Source of the DNA: Dehalococcoidia bacterium | GTDB taxonomy: Bacteria; Chloroflexota; Dehalococcoidia; E44-bin15 | Direction of reading: 5' to 3' | DNA: 6,322 bases | Assembly (NCBI GenBank): GCA_004377275.1 | Contig: SOIC01000041.1 | Coordinates: 1-6,322, forward strand | Shown: one piece after another, positions 1 to 5,296 of the stretch | How positions within the stretch are numbered: the stretch's first letter is position 1 | Layout: each line of letters begins with the position of its first letter | Program-made: the position numbers and the translations under genes | The notes under the pieces: generated by a model | What the model saw: only the letters and a program-made list of their open reading frames with translations | What the model was told of the DNA's origin: nothing | Databases searched by the model: none

Positions 1-657
1 GACCCATTGCTCCGACGCCCCCTGAGCATTCACCGCGTTGGGGAAAACGGGGCGCTGGCCCTCCTCTTCGAGGTGGTCGGGCGGGGCACAGAATGGCTCG
101 CCCAGCGCAAAGCGGGAGAGCGGCTCGATTTATTGGGCCCCCTGGGGCGAGGTTTCGATGTTCACTCCCAAAAGCTGCTCCTGGTTGCCGGGGGCATCGG
201 GATTGCCCCCCTCATTTTCCTTGCCGAAAAAGCCGCAGCCGATGGCCGGCATGTAACCGTGCTTACAGGAGCTAAAACAGCCGACAAGGTCTATCCTTTC
301 AATAGTTTGACGCCAGGTATATTGACGGTTGAGATTACTACTGAGGATGGCTCGCTGGGCAAACAGGGCATGGTAACCGACCTCCTGGCCGACCGCGATC
401 ATGTATTCGGTCTTACTGCCGTTGACGCCGACTACCTTACTGGTCCCGATCAAATCTTCGCCTGCGGCCAACTCGCAATGTACGAAGCGATGGCGAGCAT
501 AGACTGGCTGAAGGATAAATCGGTCCAGGTCTCCATGGAGGCGAGGATGGGCTGCGGATTCGGTGGCTGCGCCGGCTGTGCTATTGAAACGAAACGAGGC
601 TTGAAGCTAGTGTGTCAAGACGGACCTATATTTGAGTTAACCGACCTCATTTGGTAA
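1..657 (+). CDS. pyrK: Dihydroorotate dehydrogenase electron-transfer subunit PyrK, 5'-truncated by the window edge
   Basis: PyrK is the FAD/2Fe-2S subunit of class 1B dihydroorotate dehydrogenase. It passes electrons from the PyrD FMN through the cluster and FAD to NAD+, in cytosolic pyrimidine synthesis. The frame is open from base 1, and the first visible residues (DPLLRRPLSI) already contain the flavin-binding R-R-P-L-S motif at fragment residues 5-9, so the true start lies upstream; a TTG at 7 is not the start. About 218 residues are visible; the family is usually 250-280 long, so roughly 40-60 are missing. The nucleotide-binding glycine motif GGIGIAP is at about 64-70. Four cluster cysteines are at about 185, 190, 193 and 205 (C-x4-C-x2-C-x11-C), followed by the typical Q-D-G-P-I-F ending. 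The last cysteine spacing is slightly short. The related gamma subunits of sulfhydrogenases are an alternative, but the MGCGFGGCAGC motif and C-terminus favour PyrK. No pyrD is visible here. Confidence 0.9.
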   Translation, partial: DPLLRRPLSIHRVGENGALALLFEVVGRGTEWLAQRKAGERLDLLGPLGRGFDVHSQKLLLVAGGIGIAPLIFLAEKAAADGRHVTVLTGAKTADKVYPFNSLTPGILTVEITTEDGSLGKQGMVTDLLADRDHVFGLTAVDADYLTGPDQIFACGQLAMYEAMASIDWLKDKSVQVSMEARMGCGFGGCAGCAIETKRGLKLVCQDGPIFELTDLIW

Positions 658-670
658 TCGCAGGCGAAAA

Positions 671-679
671 AGGGGGTGA
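671..679 (+). promoter_or_regulatory. Strong ribosome binding site for the YjbQ-family gene
   Basis: AGGGGGTGA matches the anti-Shine-Dalgarno complement AGGAGGTGA at eight of nine positions and ends 5 nt before ATG 685. It overlaps the in-frame GTG at 676, so that GTG cannot be the start and ATG 685 is chosen. Confidence 0.7.
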
Positions 680-684
680 TAAAT

Positions 685-1101
685 ATGGTGGTTACCAGGA
701 AAATCGGTATTCGCACCAAGGGAGAATGTGACCTCATTGACATTACCGCTCAGGTAAAGCGGGAGGTTTTGGACTCGGGCATCAATGCCGGCACGGTGAC
801 CGTGTTTATTAGCGGCTCGACGGCTGGCATCTCCACCATCGAGTACGAATCGGGGCTGGTGAGCGATTTTCAAGGTATGTGGGATCGCACCGTTCCCAGG
901 AACATCCCCTATCAGCATGACCGCCGTTGGGGAGATGGCAATGGGCATTCTCATGTGAGAGCCTCCCTCCTGGGCCCCTTTCTAGTAGTGCCCTTCACCG
1001 ACAAAACCCTTCTCCTGGGCACCTGGCAACAGATTGTAGTGGCGGACTTCGATAATCGCCCTCGCTCCAGGGAGATCGTGCTGCAGATCATGGGCGAATA
1101 G
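685..1101 (+). CDS. YjbQ/UPF0047 family protein
   Basis: A 138-residue protein of the YjbQ (UPF0047) family. Some members have been reported to have weak thiamine-phosphate synthase activity, but the physiological role is unsettled. The family signatures are all present: the G-S-T-A-G-I segment followed by an I-E-Y-E-S-G stretch near residues 44-57, a Y-Q-H-D motif, the block G-D-G-N-G-H-S-H-V-R-A-S-L-L-G in the middle, and L-G-T-W-Q-Q-I-V with D-F-D near the C-terminus. The length is normal for the family and the protein is complete. In the first motif the H-T-T-A seen in many members is G-S-T-A here; from memory this is a recognised subgroup rather than a damaged site. It lies 27 nt after the pyrK stop and probably shares its transcript. 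The family call is secure; the enzymatic role is not. Confidence 0.88.
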   Translation: MVVTRKIGIRTKGECDLIDITAQVKREVLDSGINAGTVTVFISGSTAGISTIEYESGLVSDFQGMWDRTVPRNIPYQHDRRWGDGNGHSHVRASLLGPFLVVPFTDKTLLLGTWQQIVVADFDNRPRSREIVLQIMGE

Positions 1102-1102
1102 T

Positions 1103-1130
1103 TTGACACACAGGCCAGTTTATTTACAGT
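1103..1130 (+). promoter_or_regulatory. Candidate sigma70-type promoter P1 upstream of the CNB genes
   Basis: A perfect -35 hexamer TTGACA (1103-1108), a 16-nt spacer and a weaker -10-like TACAGT (1125-1130, four of six matches). It starts one base after the yjbQ stop. The 130-bp gap (1102-1231) is the largest on the plus strand and is AT-rich compared with the genes, as expected of a control region. The weak -10 keeps confidence low. Confidence 0.35.
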
Positions 1131-1143
1131 TTATCCGTATAAA
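1130..1143 (+). promoter_or_regulatory. Perfect TTTAT-N4-ATAAA palindrome, possible FNR/CRP-family operator
   Basis: The palindrome TTTAT-CCGT-ATAAA has the 5-4-5 geometry of FNR-type sites (TTGAT-N4-ATCAA) and matches eight of the ten specified bases. Its centre lies about 74 bp before the transcription start predicted from promoter P2. AT-rich palindromes arise by chance, so this is only a candidate. Confidence 0.25.
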
Positions 1144-1175
1144 TTACCTAATCTCAATTTACCTCCCGCGGCGTC

Positions 1176-1204
1176 TAGACACTGCAGGATGATAATTGTA
1201 TAAT
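1176..1204 (+). promoter_or_regulatory. Strong sigma70-type promoter P2 for the first CNB gene
   Basis: The -35 hexamer TAGACA (1176-1181) matches TTGACA at five of six positions. The spacer is exactly 17 nt, and the -10 hexamer is a perfect TATAAT (1199-1204). The start of transcription would fall near 1211, giving a leader of about 20 nt before ATG 1232. Because the -10 box covers the in-frame TTG at 1196, that codon cannot be the start on a transcript from this promoter. Confidence 0.7.
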
Positions 1205-1231
1205 GTTCAAATTGTCAGGGAGAGGGGACAG

Positions 1232-1687
1232 ATGGCCTCGATAAAAGAGGTTCTTGCAAGCTCCGAGCTATTTAAGGGGCTAACCGATGAGGAACTGGAA
1301 AAGGTAGCGGCGCTGAGTCGGGAGGAGACCTATGCGGCGGGACTCAGTGTGTTCGCCGAGAGCACAACGGCCAAGGAGCTATACATTGTCGCTGAAGGCA
1401 AAATAAGCATGGAGATGAGACTACCCGTTTACCCCGGGGCAGAGCAAGCCGCGTTGGCAGAGATTATTCCCCCCGGAGGGTCCTGCGGTTGGTCCGCAGT
1501 TGTCGGTTCCCGTGTGTACATCATGACGGCAAGGGCCGTGGAGCCGGTCAGGGTGATCGCAATAGATGGCGAGCGCTTACTTGCTCTATTTAACAAGAAC
1601 CATGAAATAGGCTTTAAAGTGATGGAATGTGTGGTACAGGTAGCGTCATCGAGGGTGAGGAGTATTAAAAGGGCGCTGTTGGCCTAA
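1232..1687 (+). CDS. Stand-alone cyclic nucleotide-binding (CRP_N-like) domain protein, copy 1
   Basis: A 151-residue cytosolic protein with the cyclic-nucleotide-binding (CNB) fold of CRP/FNR effectors and protein kinase A regulatory domains. It opens with an amphipathic helix in which F-K-G-L-T-D-E-E-L-E-K is typical of CNB N-termini (14-24). The beta-roll follows, including L-Y-I-V-A-E-G-K-I (50-58). The phosphate-binding cassette region is G-S-C-G-W-S-A at 83-89, with T-A-R-A at 99-102, and a C-terminal helix ends the protein. There is no room for the C-terminal helix-turn-helix of CRP/FNR regulators. The cassette glutamate expected after F-G is replaced by Trp87, so cAMP binding is doubtful and the ligand is unknown. 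ATG 1232 is preferred because a purine-rich AGAGGGG (1221-1227) lies 4 nt upstream and the promoter covers the alternative TTG 1196. It is a paralogue of the next gene. Confidence 0.8.
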   Translation: MASIKEVLASSELFKGLTDEELEKVAALSREETYAAGLSVFAESTTAKELYIVAEGKISMEMRLPVYPGAEQAALAEIIPPGGSCGWSAVVGSRVYIMTARAVEPVRVIAIDGERLLALFNKNHEIGFKVMECVVQVASSRVRSIKRALLA

Positions 1688-1707
1688 ACACCCCTCTGGC
1701 TGCGGTA

Positions 1708-1736
1708 CTAGACGCCGATGGAATTGAATTCATGAT
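1708..1736 (+). promoter_or_regulatory. Degenerate second copy of the CNB promoter region
   Basis: The hexanucleotide CTAGAC found at the -35 region of P2 (1175-1180) recurs at 1708-1713, at a similar distance from the aligned start region (52 nt here, 57 nt there). Here it gives TAGACG, a 16-nt spacer and CATGAT (1731-1736), four of six matches for each hexamer. This looks like the duplicated and decayed leader of copy 1; whether it still works as a promoter is unknown. No terminator is seen between the two CNB genes. Confidence 0.3.
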
Positions 1737-1738
1737 TT

Positions 1739-2224
1739 TTGCGGAAAAAGGGAAGACAGGAGGCTATAATTAAAGAGGTTCTAGCAAGCTCCGAGCTATT
1801 TAAGGGGCTAACCGACGAGGAACTGGAAAAGGTAGCGGCTCTGGCCCGTGCGGAGATCTATGAGAAGGGAATAACCCTGTTCACCGAGGGCAGCGTGGCC
1901 GAGGACCTTTACATTATTGAAATAGGGAAAGTGGCCATGGAGATCAGCCTTTCCCCTACACCTGGTATGGGGAAACAGATAACGGTGGACACGCTGAGCA
2001 GGGGGCAGATCTGTGGCTGGTCCGCAGTCGGGGGAACCCCTGCATACATCCTGACGGCAAGGGCCCTGGAGCCGGTCAGGGCGATCGCAATAGATGGAAA
2101 GCGCTTGTATACTTTACTCAAGGAGGACCCTTATCTGGGCTATAGAGTGATGGCAAGGATGGCAGAGGTAGTCCACTCGAGGCTCAGGCATATCAGAATG
2201 AACGTGCGCGTGTTTCAACGCTAA
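1739..2224 (+). CDS. Stand-alone cyclic nucleotide-binding domain protein, copy 2, start uncertain
   Basis: Paralogue of the preceding gene, up to 161 residues if the TTG at 1739 is used. It has the same architecture: N-terminal helix with F-K-G-L-T-D-E-E-L-E-K (21-31), beta-roll with L-Y-I-I (57-60), cassette C-G-W-S-A-V at 92-97, T-A-R-A at 106-109, then a C-terminal helix and no helix-turn-helix. It carries the same Trp in place of the cassette glutamate. The start is unclear. The ATG of copy 1 aligns with a GAG at 1760. A perfect AGGAGG (1758-1763) lies 5 nt before an ATT codon (1769) and well downstream of TTG 1739, which has no evident Shine-Dalgarno of its own. An ATG at 1732 is out of frame. 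Initiation at ATT, at TTG, or a one-base indel in the T5 or A5 run are all possible. The body of the gene is intact, arguing against a pseudogene. Ligand and partners are unknown. Confidence 0.75.
   Translation: MRKKGRQEAIIKEVLASSELFKGLTDEELEKVAALARAEIYEKGITLFTEGSVAEDLYIIEIGKVAMEISLSPTPGMGKQITVDTLSRGQICGWSAVGGTPAYILTARALEPVRAIAIDGKRLYTLLKEDPYLGYRVMARMAEVVHSRLRHIRMNVRVFQR
1758..1763 (+). promoter_or_regulatory. Perfect AGGAGG Shine-Dalgarno-like site inside the annotated 5' end of CNB copy 2
   Basis: AGGAGG is followed after 5 nt by ATT 1769, the codon aligned with the fourth codon (Ile) of copy 1. No ATG, GTG or TTG lies at a suitable distance in the gene's frame. It is either a functional site for a rare ATT start or a chance product of the bases that replaced the ancestral ATG. 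Confidence 0.4.
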
Positions 2225-2266
2225 CTTCTCATAGCCAGTAACAAATTTACTTTGCCCAAGCGAGAC

Positions 2267-2275
2267 AGGAGATGA
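2267..2275 (+). promoter_or_regulatory. Ribosome binding site deciding the metF start
   Basis: AGGAGATGA matches AGGAGGTGA at eight of nine positions. It overlaps the ATG at 2272, which therefore has no usable spacing, and ends 5 nt before the in-frame GTG at 2281. GTG 2281 is therefore the better start. Confidence 0.6.
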
Positions 2276-2280
2276 AAGCA

Positions 2281-3201
2281 GTGAGCAATCTAGAGAGGGT
2301 CTTGGAAAGCGGAGCTTTTACCGTCACCGGTGAGCTCGGCCCCCCGCAAAGCGCTGACCCTGAGGTGATCAGGGAGAAAGCAAGGCTGCTCAAAGGCTAT
2401 GTTGATGCCGTCAATGTTACCGATGGCCAGACAGCTATAGTCCGCATGGCAAGCTGGGCGGCATGCCTCATCGGGATGAGTGAGGGGCTTGAGCCCACGG
2501 TTCAGATGACATGCCGCGACCGAAACAGGATCGCCCTTCAGATGGATATATTGGGCATGTCAGCCCTGGGGATGAAGAATCTCCTCTGCCTCACCGGGGA
2601 CCATCAGTCCTTTGGCAACCATCCTCAGGCTAAGGGTGTCTTCGATATAGATGGTATCCAACTCCTTCAAATAGCAAGAAATATGCGGGATGAAAAGAAG
2701 TTTCAGTCCGGCGATGAGATCTCCGTGTCACCAAGCCTCTTCATCGGGGCAGCCGCTAACCCCTTTGCCGACCCCTTTGACTTTCGGGCAATTCGCCTTG
2801 CCAAGAAGGTGGCGGCGGGTGCCGACTTCATTCAGACCCAGATCATCTATAATGTGGAGAGGTTTGCCAGATGGATGGAGGCGGTGCGCCAGCGGGGACT
2901 GCATAAAAAGGTATATATCCTTGCCGGTGTGGCACCGATTAAATCGGCAGGTGCGGCCCGGTATATGAAGACCAGGGTTCCGGGCATGGATGTCCCCGAT
3001 GAGGTAGTGGACCGCATGGCCAGCGCCCCCAAGGGCGAGGCCAAGAGGGTAGGCATCGACCTCTGTGTTGATATCATTAACCAGGTGCGCCAGATCGAGG
3101 GCGTAGCCGGGATTCACTTAATGGCCATCGAATGGGAGGAGGCGGTAGCCGAGATCGTTGAGAAGGCCGGGCTACTGCCCCGCCCTCAGCTATCCGCTTA
3201 A
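2281..3201 (+). CDS. metF: 5,10-methylenetetrahydrofolate reductase, MetF family
   Basis: An FAD-dependent TIM-barrel enzyme that reduces 5,10-methylene-THF to 5-methyl-THF, in methionine synthesis or in the methyl branch of the Wood-Ljungdahl pathway. From GTG 2281 it has 306 residues, near the usual 280-310. T-G-E-L-G-P-P near the N-terminus supplies the Glu (18) equivalent to E. coli Glu28. T-C-R-D-R-N is at 77-82, and L-C-L-T-G-D ends in Asp107, equivalent to E. coli Asp120. F-I-Q-T-Q ends in Gln187, matching the substrate-binding glutamine region. The C-terminal I-H-L-M-A-I-E-W segment fits the last barrel strand. The start is 56 nt after CNB copy 2, possibly the same transcript; ATG 2272 is the alternative. 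No corrinoid or CO dehydrogenase genes, and no MetV partner gene, are visible in the window, so which pathway it serves cannot be settled here. Confidence 0.88.
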   Translation: MSNLERVLESGAFTVTGELGPPQSADPEVIREKARLLKGYVDAVNVTDGQTAIVRMASWAACLIGMSEGLEPTVQMTCRDRNRIALQMDILGMSALGMKNLLCLTGDHQSFGNHPQAKGVFDIDGIQLLQIARNMRDEKKFQSGDEISVSPSLFIGAAANPFADPFDFRAIRLAKKVAAGADFIQTQIIYNVERFARWMEAVRQRGLHKKVYILAGVAPIKSAGAARYMKTRVPGMDVPDEVVDRMASAPKGEAKRVGIDLCVDIINQVRQIEGVAGIHLMAIEWEEAVAEIVEKAGLLPRPQLSA

Positions 3202-4227
3202 TTATTCGGCAACAAACTCCCTGAGCCCCTCAGGAATTTTATCCCTGTCGCTGGCGATTGCCGGCACGATAGGTGACTGGCCGCAACTCTCCATTATCGC
3301 CTGCCCCTGTGAACTAAGCATTAACTCCAGGAAATCTATCGCCCGCTCAGGGTGGGGGGCATTACTGGGGATGGTGACCCCATAGACGATGGGCGCCCCG
3401 GTCAGGGTGGTTGTTGTTCCCGGCTCCCTGCCGGTTACCTCCAACTCAGCGGTGGCATAGAAATCGGTAAAATCAATATTTGAGAGGTCGATCTCGTCAG
3501 GAAGCTCAAAATATTTTAATTCGTGCTGTATGGCTACGGAGCGATATTCAAAGGCGTAGTCCAGGTCCCCAGACTCGAGCAGGTAGAGAAGATCGGTCTC
3601 CTTGGGCTTTACAATCTCCCCCCAATCACCCCCGGCCCGGCCCCGGTCCATTTCTGTGCCGCTTACCGGTATGGGAATAAGAGCGTCATAAAGGTTGGCA
3701 GCATTAACATCGGGGGTCAGGCCGAATTCGCTGGCCTCATCATAGTAGTACCTTTGGGCTAACTGGCACACCATCAGCGACCGGTAGCCGCAGGGGTCGA
3801 CATCCGGGTCGGAGTGGCCATACCTCACATCCTCATTGATGAGGACATCATACCAGGTGCGCTCGCCGCTTTTTATGTCGTCGGCGAAGGGAGCGTCATC
3901 GCGGTGGGCGATCACCATCTCGTTGGTGGCAAAGCTAATATACCAGTCAGCGAATTCGGGGAACATCAGCTCCTCGATGGCCAGATAATCGGCAGAGCCG
4001 ACGATGTCACCGGGCTTTCCCAGCTCGGTCACCTTTCTTATGGTGGTGCGGCTCCCCGCCGATTCGGTGACCACCGTTACCCCCGGGTTTTGCTCCTCGA
4101 ATTCCTCCGCCAGCCTGTCGAAGGGCACCGAAAGGCTCCCGGCGTGAAAGGCGATGAGGCCCGGCTGAGGGGTGCAGGCGCTGGCCATCAGCGCCAGCGC
4201 CACTACGAATAACGCTGCTTTCCTCAT
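3202..4227 (-). CDS. wtpA: Tungstate/molybdate ABC transporter substrate-binding lipoprotein, WtpA family
   Basis: The extracytoplasmic oxyanion-binding protein of a WtpABC-type importer, 341 residues. The N-terminus is a lipoprotein signal: M-R-K, a hydrophobic run, then A-S-A-C with the predicted lipidated Cys18. Family signatures follow: F-H-A-G-S-L-S-V-P-F (27-36), E-S-A-G-S-R (55-60) leading into R-K-V-T-E-L-G-K, S-A-D-Y, A-D-W-Y-I-S-F-A-T-N-E (93-103), D-P-C-G-Y-R (144-149) and F-E-Y-R-S (226-230). Asp144 and Glu227 correspond, by motif, to the acidic residues that complete the octahedral metal site in archaeal ModA/WtpA; this is inferred from the family. ATG 4227 is chosen over the adjacent GTG 4230 because AGGAG (4239-4235) then has a 7-nt spacer. 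It is the last gene of the operon, 22 nt after the ATPase. Tungstate and molybdate cannot be told apart by eye. Confidence 0.9.
   Translation of the reverse strand: MRKAALFVVALALMASACTPQPGLIAFHAGSLSVPFDRLAEEFEEQNPGVTVVTESAGSRTTIRKVTELGKPGDIVGSADYLAIEELMFPEFADWYISFATNEMVIAHRDDAPFADDIKSGERTWYDVLINEDVRYGHSDPDVDPCGYRSLMVCQLAQRYYYDEASEFGLTPDVNAANLYDALIPIPVSGTEMDRGRAGGDWGEIVKPKETDLLYLLESGDLDYAFEYRSVAIQHELKYFELPDEIDLSNIDFTDFYATAELEVTGREPGTTTTLTGAPIVYGVTIPSNAPHPERAIDFLELMLSSQGQAIMESCGQSPIVPAIASDRDKIPEGLREFVAE
3220..3241 (+). terminator. Possible weak plus-strand terminator for metF inside the 3' end of wtpA
   Basis: A perfect inverted repeat CCTGAG-CCC-CTCAGG (3220-3234) is followed by AATTTTA. It lies 19 bases after the metF stop, on the strand that metF transcription would follow, and inside the last codons of the opposing gene. 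The stem has only 6 bp and the T-run is short and interrupted, so efficiency is doubtful. Confidence 0.35.
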
Positions 4228-4249
4228 CACAAATCTCCTTTTTAGAATA

Positions 4250-5296
4250 TTAGAATATATGGACCGCCGATGCTTTGAAGGTTACATAAACCTCCCCCCC
4301 CTCAGCGAGACCCAGTTCCTCAAAGGAACGGCGGGTGACCAGGCATGCGAACTCCAGCGGGGTGCTCACCGTGAGATAGAGGGTCGCCCCGCGGTCGGCG
4401 ATACGGGTAATGGTGCCCCTGAGCGAGTTCCGGGCGCTAGAGATGAGAGGCTCCCTGGAAACGAGGATGTCCTCGGGACGCAGGGAGGCATGGAGCCGAC
4501 CCCGGAGCTCGGTCACCACCTCGAACTCCATGCCCCCGATGGCAATGATCGCCTGCCCGCCATCGCCGTCGCGCACCTCCCCGGTGAAGATATTGCGTGT
4601 CATGGCGAAGCGGGCGACAAATTCCGAGTTGGGATGGCGGAAAATCTCTTCCGGGGTCCCGATTTGAAGGATGTGTCCTGCGCCTAGAACGGCGATCCGG
4701 TCGCCCAGGGCAATCGCCTCCTCGAAGTCATGGGTCACATGGATGATCGTCTGCTTGAGACGCTGGTGGATCTGCCTCAGCTCCTGCTGCACCCCCTCCC
4801 GGTGCTGCGGGTCGAGGGCGCTCAAGGGCTCGTCGAGGAGAAGCACCTCCGGGCTGGTGCTGAGGGCGCGGGCCAGGGCCACCTTCTGCCGCTCCCCACC
4901 GCTTAAGGTATCGGTGCTTCGCTCTAGAAGCGGGGTGATCCCTAGAAGCTCGGCCAGCCACTCCATTACCCTGCCCCTCTCCTCTTTTGGCCACTTCCTC
5001 TGCTTCAGCCCGAAGAGAAGGTTACCCCTTACCGTGAGGTGGGGGAAGAGAGCATAGTCCTGATAGACAAACCCGATCCCCCGTTTCTCCGGCTCGAGCT
5101 TGGTAACCTCCCTCCCATCGAGCCAGATTTCCCCCATCTTTATGGGGTTAAGCCCGGCGATGGCCTCAAGGAGCACTGTCTTCCCCGCCCCGGTGGGCCC
5201 CAGGATGATGAAGTACTCCCCCTTCTCCACCCTGAGATCGATCCCATCGAGGAGGAAGTCCCCCAGATTCACCGTCAGCTTCTTTATCTCGATCAT
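4250..5296 (-). CDS. wtpC: Tungstate/molybdate ABC transporter ATP-binding protein with C-terminal Mop domain
   Basis: The cytoplasmic ATPase of the oxyanion importer, 348 residues from ATG 5296. The nucleotide-binding domain shows Walker A G-P-T-G-A-G-K-T (33-40), Q-loop Gln79, signature L-S-G-G-E-R-Q (131-137), Walker B V-L-L-L-D-E-P (151-157), D-loop S-A-L-D (159-162) and switch His189. After about residue 235 comes a TOBE/Mop region. S-A-R-N-S-L-R-G at 287-294 is the hallmark of Mop domains, which bind molybdate or tungstate; in some ModC proteins such as that of Methanosarcina this shuts down transport when metal is plentiful. The start overlaps the permease stop as ATGA (5296-5293), implying translational coupling, with a G-rich Shine-Dalgarno about 5 nt upstream. 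The frame extends up to an ATG at 5350, but that extension has no family counterpart. Confidence 0.92.
   Translation of the reverse strand: MIEIKKLTVNLGDFLLDGIDLRVEKGEYFIILGPTGAGKTVLLEAIAGLNPIKMGEIWLDGREVTKLEPEKRGIGFVYQDYALFPHLTVRGNLLFGLKQRKWPKEERGRVMEWLAELLGITPLLERSTDTLSGGERQKVALARALSTSPEVLLLDEPLSALDPQHREGVQQELRQIHQRLKQTIIHVTHDFEEAIALGDRIAVLGAGHILQIGTPEEIFRHPNSEFVARFAMTRNIFTGEVRDGDGGQAIIAIGGMEFEVVTELRGRLHASLRPEDILVSREPLISSARNSLRGTITRIADRGATLYLTVSTPLEFACLVTRRSFEELGLAEGGEVYVTFKASAVHIF

Noticed and set aside
1196..1231. N-terminal extension of CNB copy 1 from TTG 1196
   Set aside because: The TTG lies within the perfect -10 box and has no Shine-Dalgarno; ATG 1232 has one.
2237..2251. Inverted repeat AGTAA-CAAAT-TTACT between CNB copy 2 and metF
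   Set aside because: It is short, AT-rich and has no T-run; neither terminator nor operator function can be supported.
3169..3180. GGGC-TACT-GCCC inverted repeat at the metF end, as a wtpA terminator
   Set aside because: The stem is only 4 bp and no T-run follows on the minus strand.
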